In this document: positions 38,899-47,829 of the stretch, piece after piece | Layout of the letters: each line of letters opens with the position of its first letter | Numbering within the stretch: the first letter of the stretch is position 1 | NCBI RefSeq assembly: GCF_028994775.1 | Contig: NZ_JAJQMN010000008.1 | Location: forward strand, 62,001 to 126,000 | DNA length: 64,000 nucleotides | Direction: 5' to 3' | Source: Promicromonospora iranensis | Lineage (GTDB): Bacteria > Actinomycetota > Actinomycetes > Actinomycetales > Cellulomonadaceae | Program-made: the position numbers and the translations under genes | Notes under the pieces: generated by a model | Database searches by the model: none | What the model saw: the letters and a program-made list of their open reading frames with translations, nothing else | Told to the model about the DNA's origin: nothing

Positions 38899-41646
38899 TT
38901 GAACCGAACGCAAGTACCGTCAGGCCGACGTCGGAAGGGCGGCGTCCCGTGGCGCCGGACCCTGGCGACGGCCGCGGCAACCGCAGTCGTGGTTACGGCC
39001 ACCGGACTGCCTGCGGTCGCAGTGGACAACTACCCGGACGAGCCGTCCGAGGCCGCTGCGAGCGTCCTCGACTCGACGCTCTTCCAGGAGGCGCTGCTGG
39101 CTGCTGCTTACTCGGACGCCGGCTCGGAGTCCAACCCCGGGCCGAACGAGGGCAACCTCAACGTCGAGCTGCTCGGCTCCGAGCTCGTCCGCATCGGTGA
39201 CGTCGAGGTTCCCCTCGACGAGTTCCTTGACTTCGGTCAGCTCGGTGCGCTTGCCAGCAAGAGCGAGGCGTCGTCCCCGGTCGACGCCCACGCGGTGTCC
39301 GGCCTGCTCGGCGCGGACGGCGGCATCACCCTGGACGGCGAGACCGAGGACTTCGGCAAGGCGTCCGTGGACGTCCTGTCGGTCGCACGCCTGCTGGGCG
39401 TCGACGGCCTGACCGACGAGATCGTCGACCAGCTCCTGCTCGAGGTGGGCGCGGGTGCGGCCGAGGTCAAGGCTGAGAACGGCGTCATCCTGGACCAGGA
39501 CGGCGTGGGTGGCCTCGGCCAGTACCGCGTTGCCGACCTGGACCTGTTCCTGCACTCCCCGGTCATCGAGGATGCCGCTTCGTCGATCTACGACATCGGC
39601 GGCACCATCGACACGACCGTCGAGGACCTCGTCAACGAGAACCTCGACGACAGTGCGCTGACCGGCCTGTTCGACGCGGTCCCGGGTGTTCCGACGCCCT
39701 CGATCACCGTCGACAGCAACATGCAGGAGAACCTGTTCCAGTCCGTCGTGGGCGAGCCGATCACCTCGGCGAACCAGCTGATCACGATCGACCTGTCGAC
39801 CGGTGAGCTGCAGATCCACCTCGACAAGCTGGTGGACAACCCCGACGGGTCCGAGGGCGGGCTCAACGAGCTGCCCCCGAACTACGAGCTCATCGACGAC
39901 ACGACCTACCCGCTGATCGCGGAGACCGTGCACGAGCTGATGCAGGAAGTCACCCGCATCCTCATCGGTGCGATCGAGGACTCGCTGAACTCGGTCACGA
40001 TCAACATCGCCTTCTACGAGGAGGGCCCGCTGGGCACCCTCGACGTCTCGTGGTCGCTGCCCCTGGCGGACGCCGTGAACGGCGACTTCCCCGAGGCCGT
40101 GGACAACAGCACGGGCACCATGGCGCCGGTCGCCGCGGTCCTGGTCAACACCATCAACACGCTCGGCCCGGCGCTCGCGCCGATCCTCGCCCCGGTGTAC
40201 GACCTGCTGATCAGCGACGAGGGTGACAACATCTTCGAGCTGCTGATCAACGACCTCAAGACGGACGCCATCACGGCTCCGATCCGCGAGCTGCTCTCGC
40301 CTGTGTTCGACGTCCTCTCCGAGGTCCTCTCGATCACGATCAACCGTCAGGTGTCGGAGACCACCGAGGTCACCCAGACCTCCACGGCGGCCGAGGCCGC
40401 TGAGGTCGTCACGTCGTTCGACCTGAACGCGCTGAGCATCGCGCTCCTCCCGGCGAACGAGGTCGCCCGGATCAACCTGGGCAACGCTGCCGTGCGCATC
40501 ACGCCCGGCGACGGCGGACCTGGTGGACCTGGCGAGATCAACCCCTCGATCTCGGTCGACCCCGCCACGGTCGCTCCCGGTCAGTCGACCATCGCGACCG
40601 GCACGGGCTACACCCCTGACTCGACGGCGACCGTCCAGCTGACCGACCCCGACGGCAACCCCGTGGGCGAGGCCATCCCGGTCGACACCGACTCCACCGG
40701 CGGGTTCTCCGTCGCGGTGCCGGTCCCGGCTGACGCCGAGCTCGGCGTCTACCCGGTCGTGGGTACGGACGACACCACCGGTGAGGCCGCTGAGGCCCCG
40801 CTGGCAGTGGTCGCCGGCTCCGACATCTGCGCCATGGACCCGACCCTGACCGTCGAGCCGGGTGCTGCCTACCCGGGCGACACCGTCTCGGTCGTCGGCC
40901 AGGGCTTCCCGGCCGGTGTCCCGGTCGTCGTGCAGCTGCGCGACGCCGAGGGCAACGCGGTCGGCGACCCGGTCACGGTCACCCCGGACGAGGCCTGTGG
41001 CTTCATCACGGACCTGACGGTTCCTGAGGACGCAGAGCCCGGCGACCACATCGTCGAGGCCCTGCCCGAGGACGGCAGCGAGGGTGCCGAGGCACCGCTC
41101 GAGATCCTCGCCCCCGGCACCAACCCGCCGGGCGACGAGTGCACCGACCCGACGATCGTTGCTGACCCGACCGTGGTCGAGGCCGGCGACGAGGTCATGG
41201 TGACCGGTACCGGCTTCCCGGCCGGCGCCACCGTCACCGTGCAGCTGAAGGACACGCAGGGCAACAACATCGGTGACCCGGTCACCGTTGAGGTTGACGA
41301 AGACTGCGGCTTCACGACCCCGATCACGGTTCCCGAGGGGACCCCGCCGGGTGTCATCATCGTCGACGCTCAGCCGGACGACGGCAGCGAGGGCGCACAG
41401 ACGCCGATCACCGTTGTCGCGGGTTCGCCCGACGCCGGCGCGGGTGACGGCGACGACGCGGGTGCGGGTGCCGGCGACGGCACCGACGGCGGCCTCGCCG
41501 CGACGGGTGCGAACGTGGCGGCCCTGATCGCCGCCATGGTGCTGCTCCTCGGCGCCGGTGCGGTCATGATCAAGCGCCGTCGCGAGATCAGCCAGGCCTT
41601 CGCCACCGCGATGGGCCGGATGTCGGGCGACAAGCCTGCCGTCTGA
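38899..41646 (+). CDS. Cell-surface protein with LAxTG-type sorting signal (choice-of-anchor G-like)
   Basis: A secreted, wall-anchored protein of 915 residues. A signal peptide (residues 1 to about 42, basic then TLATAAATAVVVTATGLPAVA) leads into a Leu/Val/Asp-rich domain to about residue 535 resembling choice-of-anchor G proteins. Three Ig-like repeats follow (starting near 547, 646 and 749); the second and third each carry a Cys pair (DIC/DEC with ACGF/DCGF) that could form a disulfide. The C-terminus has LAATG near 865, a membrane helix and a basic tail of about 25 residues, so a class E-type sortase is the likely anchoring enzyme. TTG start behind GAGGAG. Confidence 0.85.
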   Translation: MNRTQVPSGRRRKGGVPWRRTLATAAATAVVVTATGLPAVAVDNYPDEPSEAAASVLDSTLFQEALLAAAYSDAGSESNPGPNEGNLNVELLGSELVRIGDVEVPLDEFLDFGQLGALASKSEASSPVDAHAVSGLLGADGGITLDGETEDFGKASVDVLSVARLLGVDGLTDEIVDQLLLEVGAGAAEVKAENGVILDQDGVGGLGQYRVADLDLFLHSPVIEDAASSIYDIGGTIDTTVEDLVNENLDDSALTGLFDAVPGVPTPSITVDSNMQENLFQSVVGEPITSANQLITIDLSTGELQIHLDKLVDNPDGSEGGLNELPPNYELIDDTTYPLIAETVHELMQEVTRILIGAIEDSLNSVTINIAFYEEGPLGTLDVSWSLPLADAVNGDFPEAVDNSTGTMAPVAAVLVNTINTLGPALAPILAPVYDLLISDEGDNIFELLINDLKTDAITAPIRELLSPVFDVLSEVLSITINRQVSETTEVTQTSTAAEAAEVVTSFDLNALSIALLPANEVARINLGNAAVRITPGDGGPGGPGEINPSISVDPATVAPGQSTIATGTGYTPDSTATVQLTDPDGNPVGEAIPVDTDSTGGFSVAVPVPADAELGVYPVVGTDDTTGEAAEAPLAVVAGSDICAMDPTLTVEPGAAYPGDTVSVVGQGFPAGVPVVVQLRDAEGNAVGDPVTVTPDEACGFITDLTVPEDAEPGDHIVEALPEDGSEGAEAPLEILAPGTNPPGDECTDPTIVADPTVVEAGDEVMVTGTGFPAGATVTVQLKDTQGNNIGDPVTVEVDEDCGFTTPITVPEGTPPGVIIVDAQPDDGSEGAQTPITVVAGSPDAGAGDGDDAGAGAGDGTDGGLAATGANVAALIAAMVLLLGAGAVMIKRRREISQAFATAMGRMSGDKPAV

Positions 41647-41690
41647 TGAGCTGATGCTCTGACGCAGTAGCAAGTGTCTGACGCAGTAAG

Positions 41691-41725
41691 ACCGGCCCGG
41701 TGCGACGTCGTCGCACCGGGCCGGT
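41691..41725 (+). terminator. Terminator after the surface-protein gene
   Basis: A 16-bp perfect stem (41691-41706, ACCGGCCCGGTGCGAC, with 41710-41725) with a 3-base loop is followed by TTTCGT. A second 10-bp hairpin (41735-41758) follows and covers the alternative GTG of the next gene. Confidence 0.85.
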
Positions 41726-41779
41726 TTCGTACGGCACCGGCCCGGCGACGGGCCGGTGCTCGAGATCGAAGGGGGAGTC

Positions 41780-43141
41780 GTGCCCGAGCTGTTGCCGAGA
41801 CGGGGAGTGATTCCGGCGATCGTCGCAGCGGCGGCCATCGTCGCGCTCGTCGTGGCCGCGATCCTGGTGGTGGAGCAAGCGATACCCGCCGCACCGGCTC
41901 CGCGCGGAGAAGAGCCGACGGCGTCGGGCGGTGCGGACCTCAGGTGTCCGGAGAACGACCCGGTCACGGAGGAGCTGCCCAGCGGTTCTACATGGACCAT
42001 GTGCTGGCGGGTCGACTCCAGCCGCGGGCTGGTGCTCCAGGACGTGCACTTCACGCCCGCGGGTCGGAAGCCCGTGCAGGTGCTGGCGGAACTGTCCATC
42101 GGGCAGCTGGAGGTGCCGTACGACACCGGCCTGCGCAACACCGAGGACATCACCACGCAGGGCTTCGGGGGCCGCCAGATGATGACCCTCACCGAGACGG
42201 AGTGCCTGGGCGAGCGGCTCGAGACGTACGTGCCGAAGATCGGTGACGGCTCGATGGGCGGCGGAGGCGAGCGGCGTGCCGTGCTGTGCCAGGAGGTCGT
42301 CGACGGCGGGATCGCGTACCGGAGCAGCGACGGCAGCGGAACCGAGGTGGCGCGGCGCACGGACCTGCGGCTGGCGACGATCTCGAAGGTCGGCTGGTAC
42401 GAGTACGTCAGCCAGTACACGTTCGCCAGCGACGGCACCATCCGGTCCGACCTGGGTGCCACCGGTGACCTGTCGCCGGAGGACTACGGCGACGATCCCG
42501 CCCACGGCTGGCCGGTCGGCCCCGGGGACACGGACTACGCCACCAGCCACTCGCACAACGCGGTGTGGCGGGTGCACTGGGCGCTCGGCGGACGGGGTGG
42601 CCAGCTGGTGGAGCAGTACGACGCCGAACCGACGGGTGAGGAGGGACCGCGGTCACCGATCGTCGCGGGCGAGCTCACCCGGATCACGCACGAGGGCACG
42701 GCAGAGGCGGCGGACCGCCGCTGGTGGCGCGTGGTGAACCCCGAGGTGCTCAACGAGGACGAGCACCCGATCTCGTACCAGATCGACCTCGGCGCGACGA
42801 CCCCGTTCGAGCTCACCCAGGACCACCACCACGACGACGCCGAGGTCGCCGGCTACACCATCGCGTTCACCGAGGCGGACGACTGCCAGCTGTTCGCCAC
42901 GGCGAACAAGGAGGGCACGTGCGGGTCGGGCGTGCTCGACTTCGCGCAGGACGAGGCGGAGCTGTCCGACGTCGTCACCTGGGTCGCCGTCGGGTTCCAC
43001 CACGTCGCCCGCGACGAGGACCAGAGTCCCATGGAGATGCACTGGCAGGGCTTCACCCTGACACCGCGCGACCTCACGGCGCAGCGCGTGGACCCGCCGC
43101 CGGCCCGCGAGGACGTGAACGGGAAGCCCGAGCTGCCCTGA
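41780..43141 (+). CDS. Membrane-anchored copper amine oxidase-like protein
   Basis: A diverged homologue of the copper amine oxidase catalytic domain, 453 residues instead of the usual 640 or more, lacking the N2/N3 domains. An N-terminal helix (about residues 12-35) anchors it outside the membrane. Copper ligands His257 and His259 (SHSHN) and His408 (GFHHVARDED) align with the family, as does a candidate base Asp123 (NTEDITTQGFG). The cofactor motif, normally N-Y-D/E-Y, reads W206-Y207-E208-Y209: the Tyr is kept but Asn is Trp. Activity is therefore uncertain. GTG 41780 is chosen because the earlier GTG lies inside a hairpin. Confidence 0.72.
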   Translation: MPELLPRRGVIPAIVAAAAIVALVVAAILVVEQAIPAAPAPRGEEPTASGGADLRCPENDPVTEELPSGSTWTMCWRVDSSRGLVLQDVHFTPAGRKPVQVLAELSIGQLEVPYDTGLRNTEDITTQGFGGRQMMTLTETECLGERLETYVPKIGDGSMGGGGERRAVLCQEVVDGGIAYRSSDGSGTEVARRTDLRLATISKVGWYEYVSQYTFASDGTIRSDLGATGDLSPEDYGDDPAHGWPVGPGDTDYATSHSHNAVWRVHWALGGRGGQLVEQYDAEPTGEEGPRSPIVAGELTRITHEGTAEAADRRWWRVVNPEVLNEDEHPISYQIDLGATTPFELTQDHHHDDAEVAGYTIAFTEADDCQLFATANKEGTCGSGVLDFAQDEAELSDVVTWVAVGFHHVARDEDQSPMEMHWQGFTLTPRDLTAQRVDPPPAREDVNGKPELP

Positions 43142-43169
43142 GGCGGCCGCACGAGCGTCCCCGTGACGC

Positions 43170-43931
43170 TCAGGGCTTGCGTGCCTCCACGAGCGTGCGC
43201 CGGCTGTGGCAGACGAACGAACCGTGCTCCGCGATGTGGTCGCGCAGTGCGCGCAGCCGGTCGTCGTACTTCTCCACGCTGAAGTCCGGCACCGTCCACA
43301 GGACCTTGCGCAGGAAGTGCACCACTGATGCCAGGTCGAAGAACTCGACACGGGTCAGCGCGTCCTGGAGCCGCACCATGTCGAGGCCGACGCCGGCCAC
43401 CTGCGCCCGCAGGACGTCCAGGTACTCGGCGTCCCGGTTCTCCTGCGGACCCATCAGGAACTCGTAGAGCGCCCGGTTGGACCCCGCACCGACCTCCTGC
43501 ACCAGCAGCGTGCCGCCCGGCGCCAGCACGCGTGCGGCCTCCGCGTACGGGAACGAGACCGGATGCCGGCTCGTGACCAGGTCGAACGTCCGGTCGTCGA
43601 AGGGGAGCGGCGCCGTGGTGCCGTCGACCAGGGTCACGACACCACCGAACGGCTCCAGAGCGGCTGAGGCCAGCTCGTAGTTGGGCGCCCACCCCTCGGT
43701 CGCGCACACCGTGCGGGGAACCCGTTCCGCCAGTCCCAGCGCCTCCGCGAGGACCTCGCCGCCACCGGTGTCGACGTCGAGCACCGAGCCGACCTGGCCC
43801 AGGCGCTCGCCGCACAGCCGCACGTATCCCCAGCCCGGGCGTTCCTCGGTAGCCCGGCCCGCGAACCAGGAGAAGTCCCAGCCGTCGGTGGGGACGGCAA
43901 GCCCCTCGGCGATCTCCTCGTCGAACGTCAT
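43170..43931 (-). CDS. Class I SAM-dependent methyltransferase
   Basis: Rossmann-fold methyltransferase of 253 residues, probably acting on a small molecule. Motif I is SVLDVDTGGGEVLAEAL, with an Asp/Thr in place of the usual Gly; then LPFDDRTFDLVTSRH and EAARVLAPGGTLLVQEVG. The ATG at 43931 lies 7 bases after a TAGTTT box on the minus strand; the frame is open 24 codons upstream. It is convergent with the amine oxidase-like gene. Substrate unknown. Confidence 0.85.
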   Translation of the reverse strand: MTFDEEIAEGLAVPTDGWDFSWFAGRATEERPGWGYVRLCGERLGQVGSVLDVDTGGGEVLAEALGLAERVPRTVCATEGWAPNYELASAALEPFGGVVTLVDGTTAPLPFDDRTFDLVTSRHPVSFPYAEAARVLAPGGTLLVQEVGAGSNRALYEFLMGPQENRDAEYLDVLRAQVAGVGLDMVRLQDALTRVEFFDLASVVHFLRKVLWTVPDFSVEKYDDRLRALRDHIAEHGSFVCHSRRTLVEARKP

Positions 43932-44056
43932 GCGCACGAAACTATCCCCACGGATCCCCCGGTCACCAGCCGATATCCCCCGGCCGGGGGAGGGGGCGAG
44001 CACCCACCCGGCGGGAGTGTGAGGGCATACCGAACGACCGACCGGAAGGAACAGTC

Positions 44057-45199
44057 ATGGAACGCCTCCCTCGCGCCACTCTCCTCGGCGCCACCATCGC
44101 GAGCGGTGCGGTCGCGCTGCTCGGTCTCGCCTGGATGCTCGGGCTCTGGCCCAACCCGTACGCCGGACCCGCCGGGGTGCCCCTGGCCGGGTTCGCCGGG
44201 CCAGTCCTCCTCACCGGGCTCGCCGGGCCGGACGTCGCCACCACCCTGCACGTCGTCACCGCACTGACCGGCGTCGCGGCAGGGATCGCCGGCCTCGCCG
44301 GTGCCCTCGGCGTACGGGGCCGTGTCGGGACCGGCGCACTGCAGCTCATCGTGTTCGGAGTGCTGCTGCAGGGCACCGGCCCCCTGGCGACGATGGGCTA
44401 CCTCGTCGCGCTCCTGATGCCGCTCGCCGTGGTGGTCATGCTCATCCAGCTGGTGCGCCGGTACCCAGTGGCCCGCTGGGCGATTGGAGTGCCCGGCCTG
44501 GTGGCTCTCGTCGTCGGCGTGGTCCTGGCACGCGACGCCCTCACCGGGCTGGCGACCGGAATCCTTGGCGTCTTCTTGTCCCATGGCGTGACGGTCCTCA
44601 TCACGCTGCTCATCCTCGCGCTCGGCACCCTGTGGGCCATGGTCGGCGTCCAGGCGCTTTCCGGCGTGTCGGCCATGGAGCGGGCCACCGCCTGGGTGGT
44701 CAGGCACCGCCGTGCGATCACGATCGCGGCCGCCACCGGACCGCTCCCGTACGCGCTGGCCCGGCTCACGTGGTTCACACCGTGGCCCCAGCTCGGGGAG
44801 TACGACATGGACATGTCCACCCGGATCTGGGGGATCACGCTGTCCAGTGCCGCCTGGCTCGGCTTCTTCCTGACCCTCGGCCTGATCCGGTCCTGGGGTG
44901 AGGTGTTCCCCCGGTGGATGCCGGGACTGGCCGGACGCCGCGTGCCGATCACGGCTGCCGCCGTACCCGGCGGGCTGATCGCGGTGACCCTCATCTTCTC
45001 CGCCATCCCCATGCTGGTCACGGCCAGCGAACACAGCGTCAGCGACCAGATCGTCAGCGCCATCGCCTTCCCCTGCTGGTACTGGGGTCCGGCACTGGCG
45101 CTCGCGGTCTGGGGCTACGTCGCCCACCGGCTCCAGTCGGAGCGAGCGGCCGCGCTCGATGCCGCCGACACGTCCCTGGACCGGCTCCCTGCGGCGTGA
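44057..45199 (+). CDS. Hypothetical polytopic membrane protein
   Basis: Not recognised. The 380-residue product has about ten hydrophobic segments, beginning TLLGATIASGAVALLGLAWM, with a conserved-looking loop LTWFTPWPQLGEYDMDMSTR and a cytoplasmic-like C-terminal tail. The ATG follows GGAAGGAACAGTC. It lies directly before a histidine kinase and response regulator on the same strand, so it may be a partner or target of that system. No transporter signature was seen. Confidence 0.75.
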   Translation: MERLPRATLLGATIASGAVALLGLAWMLGLWPNPYAGPAGVPLAGFAGPVLLTGLAGPDVATTLHVVTALTGVAAGIAGLAGALGVRGRVGTGALQLIVFGVLLQGTGPLATMGYLVALLMPLAVVVMLIQLVRRYPVARWAIGVPGLVALVVGVVLARDALTGLATGILGVFLSHGVTVLITLLILALGTLWAMVGVQALSGVSAMERATAWVVRHRRAITIAAATGPLPYALARLTWFTPWPQLGEYDMDMSTRIWGITLSSAAWLGFFLTLGLIRSWGEVFPRWMPGLAGRRVPITAAAVPGGLIAVTLIFSAIPMLVTASEHSVSDQIVSAIAFPCWYWGPALALAVWGYVAHRLQSERAAALDAADTSLDRLPAA

Positions 45200-45261
45200 C
45201 CGGCAGGGTGGGCGACCGTGTGACCTGGCAGGTGACCCTGACGACCGGAGAGGATGACCGC

Positions 45262-46554
45262 ATGCAGGCGACGAAGCGGTATCTCACGCGGTACCTCGCC
45301 CGGCGGTTCGCCTGGCAGATGCTGGGCGGGGCGATCGGGCTTGCCCTGGTCCTGCTCGTCTTCAGCCTGCTGAACATCACGTCCGAAGGGCCGCCCTCGT
45401 GGTTGGTGGCGGTGGCCACGGTCACCGCCGCCATCGGCCTCGGGCTGGTGCCCGGCGCACGGGAGCTGGAGGTCACCGCGGCCCGGGCGCTGCTCGACGT
45501 GGACGACGAGCTCGTGGTCCCCGCCCGGCCCCGGCCCGCGCACCGGATCCGGACGGCCGCATGGGTGGCCGGGCACCTGGCCTCGGGCCTGCTCGTCGCG
45601 GCCGGGCTGTTCGCGGGTATCCCGCTGGCGGTGATGATCGCTGTCGAGGCGATCGCCGGGGAGTCGTTCCGTCCCGGGGACTCGTTCTACACCGGCCTGC
45701 CGTTGCCGACCGGTCCGGTGTCGCTCGTCCTGCGGCTGATCGCGTGCACGGTCTTCGGGCTGCTGTCCCTCGTGGCGACCTGGCCGCTCGGGGCAGCCGC
45801 CTCGGCACTCGCCGGGCGGGTGCTCGGCCCCACCCCGCACGACCGGATGGAGACGGCTCTCGCCCGAGCCCGCCGCGAGGCGGAGCACACCCGCCTCGCC
45901 CGCGAGCTGCACGACGGGATCGGCCACGCGCTCACCGTCGTCAGTGTCCAGGCCGCGGCCGGACGGCGGGTCGTCGCGGTCAACCCTGACGCGGCGGCCG
46001 ACGCCCTGGGGGCCATCGAGGACACGGCGCGGGCGGCGCTCGCAGAGCTCGACCAGCTCCTGGCAGTGCTCCGCGACGACGCGGACGACGCCGCACCCGT
46101 GGCGCTCGCACCCGCCCTGGACGACGTGGTGTCGGCGCACCGCCGCGCCGGGCTCGACCTGAGTGCCCAGATCGACCTGCCGGACGGGTTGCCCGCCCTG
46201 CTGAGCCGCACCGTGCAGCGGATCGTCACCGAGGCGCTGACCAACGCCCACCGGCACGGTGCTCCCGGTCCTGTGCGCCTGACCGTGGGGCACGCCGGCG
46301 ACGAGGTGCGGATCGAGGTGGTGAACCCGGTCCGCTCCGGCTCGGGCCCCGGCTCGCGCCTGGGCCGGCGTTCCTCCGGCGGACGTGGCCTGTCCGGCAT
46401 CCGGGAGCGCGTCGCCCTGTTCGGCGGCACGGTGGAGGCGGGACCGGACGGCGGCGCGTGGGTGCTTCGTGCGACGCTGCCCTGCACACCCATGCCGCGA
46501 GGCGGGCGTGAGGGTGCCCCTGGCAGGACCGACCGGAAGGACCCAGATGCCTGA
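45262..46554 (+). CDS. Two-component sensor histidine kinase (HisKA_3 type)
   Basis: Membrane sensor kinase of the NarL-partner type, 430 residues. About four hydrophobic segments lie in the first 190 residues, with no large extracellular domain. The phosphoacceptor is His217 in ARELHDGIGHALTVV, followed by the ATPase N-box EALTNAHRHG and a G-box GRGLSGIRERV. The ATG at 45262 follows GGAGAGG with 8-base spacing. Its 3' end overlaps the response regulator by 8 bases, so the pair is co-translated. The signal is unknown; the adjacent 380-residue membrane protein may be part of the system. Confidence 0.92.
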   Translation: MQATKRYLTRYLARRFAWQMLGGAIGLALVLLVFSLLNITSEGPPSWLVAVATVTAAIGLGLVPGARELEVTAARALLDVDDELVVPARPRPAHRIRTAAWVAGHLASGLLVAAGLFAGIPLAVMIAVEAIAGESFRPGDSFYTGLPLPTGPVSLVLRLIACTVFGLLSLVATWPLGAAASALAGRVLGPTPHDRMETALARARREAEHTRLARELHDGIGHALTVVSVQAAAGRRVVAVNPDAAADALGAIEDTARAALAELDQLLAVLRDDADDAAPVALAPALDDVVSAHRRAGLDLSAQIDLPDGLPALLSRTVQRIVTEALTNAHRHGAPGPVRLTVGHAGDEVRIEVVNPVRSGSGPGSRLGRRSSGGRGLSGIRERVALFGGTVEAGPDGGAWVLRATLPCTPMPRGGREGAPGRTDRKDPDA

Positions 46555-47188
46555 CACCCCTGTACGGGTGCTCGTCGCCGACGACGAGCCGCTCGTCCGC
46601 AGCGGCCTGCGCCTCATCCTCGACGCCGAGCCCGACCTCGAGGTGGTCGGTGAGGCGGGTGACGGCGCGCAGGCGGTCGAGCTCGCGCGCACGCTGCGGC
46701 CCGACGTCGTCTGCATGGACGTACGGATGCCCGGCGTGGACGGACTGCGCGCGACGGAGCTCGTGCTCCGCCTGCCCGATCCTCCCCGGGTGCTCGTGGT
46801 GACGACGTTCGAGCACGACGGCTACGTGCTCGACGCGCTGACGGTCGGGGCGTCCGGCTTTCTGCTCAAGCGCGCCGGGGCCGACGAGATGGTGCAGGCG
46901 GTCCGGACGGTCGCCGTCGGGCAGAGCCTGCTGTATCCGCAGGCCGTGCGTGACCTGGTGCGGGCGCGGCCGCGTGCCAAGACCGGGGCGCCGGTGCTGA
47001 CGCCGCGCGAGCGGGAGGTGCTGAGCCTGGTGGCGGAGGGCATGACCAACGCGGAGATCGCCACGGCGCTCGTGGTCGGGGTCGAGACGGTGCGCACGCA
47101 CGTTGCGTCCGTCCTCGCGAAGCTGCAGGCGAGGGACCGCACGCAGGCGGTGGTGCTCGGGTACCGGGCAGGCCTGGTCGACCTGTAG
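46547..47188 (+). CDS. Two-component response regulator, NarL/LuxR type
   Basis: Transcription regulator of 213 residues. The receiver domain has the acidic pair Asp12-Asp13, phosphoacceptor Asp58 in VVCMDVRMPG, and a later Lys in GFLLKRAGADE. The LuxR-type HTH (about 150-205) begins LTPREREVLSLVAEGMTNAEI. It overlaps the kinase gene by 8 bases and has GGAAGGA upstream, so both act as one unit. Targets are unknown. Confidence 0.95.
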   Translation: MPDTPVRVLVADDEPLVRSGLRLILDAEPDLEVVGEAGDGAQAVELARTLRPDVVCMDVRMPGVDGLRATELVLRLPDPPRVLVVTTFEHDGYVLDALTVGASGFLLKRAGADEMVQAVRTVAVGQSLLYPQAVRDLVRARPRAKTGAPVLTPREREVLSLVAEGMTNAEIATALVVGVETVRTHVASVLAKLQARDRTQAVVLGYRAGLVDL

Positions 47189-47204
47189 CCGGGCTCCCGG
47201 CCCG

Positions 47205-47678
47205 TCAGTCCCGGGGGAGGACCATCTCCACCTCGTCCGGGAACGGCGGGTAGTCCGATGCCTGGGTGCGGCCCGTACGGCGCCAGCCGAGGTGCTCGTA
47301 GAAGCCGATGGCCTGGTCGTTGTCGGCGAGGCACCACAGGCGCGGGTCGCTCATCCCGGCGACCGCCGCGTCCATCGCCGCCCGTGCGAGGCCGGCGCCC
47401 CAGCGGGCCGGGTGCACGGCGAGGTGTCGCAGCAGCCGCTCGTCATGAGCGACGAAGCAGGCGAGGCGGGAGCTGTCGACGTCGTCGTCCAGCACGAGCA
47501 CGCGGACTCCGGGCTCGGCGAGCGCGGCCTCCCACTTGGCCCGGACCTCGTCGGCCGGGAAGGGGTACATGCCCGGCGGGAAGATATGGCCGAGCGCCGC
47601 GATGCCGGCGGCGCGCTCGACGTCGAGGAGCGCCTGCGCGTCCTCGGGCGTGGCCTGCCGAAATCGGGTCGGTTCCAT
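47205..47678 (-). CDS. GNAT family N-acetyltransferase
   Basis: Acetyl-CoA-dependent acetyltransferase of 157 residues. The GNAT core is visible: RQATPEDAQALLDVERAAG, LLRHLAVHPARWGAGLARAAM (acetyl-CoA loop) and NDQAIGFYEHLGWRRTG at the C-terminal part. The ATG at 47678 lies 7 bases after TACGCT on the minus strand with no ribosome site. The substrate cannot be predicted. It is convergent with the response regulator gene. Confidence 0.87.
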   Translation of the reverse strand: MEPTRFRQATPEDAQALLDVERAAGIAALGHIFPPGMYPFPADEVRAKWEAALAEPGVRVLVLDDDVDSSRLACFVAHDERLLRHLAVHPARWGAGLARAAMDAAVAGMSDPRLWCLADNDQAIGFYEHLGWRRTGRTQASDYPPFPDEVEMVLPRD

Positions 47679-47829
47679 GCTCAACAGCGTAGGCCCAGGC
47701 CGTGCCGTGAGCACCACCGTCGAGATTTGCGGACGCAGCCGTCGGCCGGGCGGCCTACCTGTCGAAAATCAGTCTGCAACATTTCCACGAAGTGCTGTGA
47801 CCTCCGGGCACCTCGAGCGTCAAGGCTGC

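Noticed and set aside
41658-41688. TCTGACGCAGTA repeated twice, 19 bases apart, before the terminator
   Set aside because: Short and just downstream of a stop codon; probably a chance local duplication without visible role.
41735-41779. GTG 41756 as the start of the copper amine oxidase-like gene
   Set aside because: The codon lies inside a 10-bp hairpin and has no ribosome site; GTG 41780 has a GAAGGGGG purine run just upstream, although its spacing is short.
38920-42462. A very long minus-strand open frame (about 1180 codons) opposite the surface protein
   Set aside because: It mirrors the codon bias of the plus-strand genes, crosses a strong terminator and two genes, and its translation is Arg/Asp/Leu-rich without any domain; the plus-strand genes have signal peptide, repeats and sorting signal.
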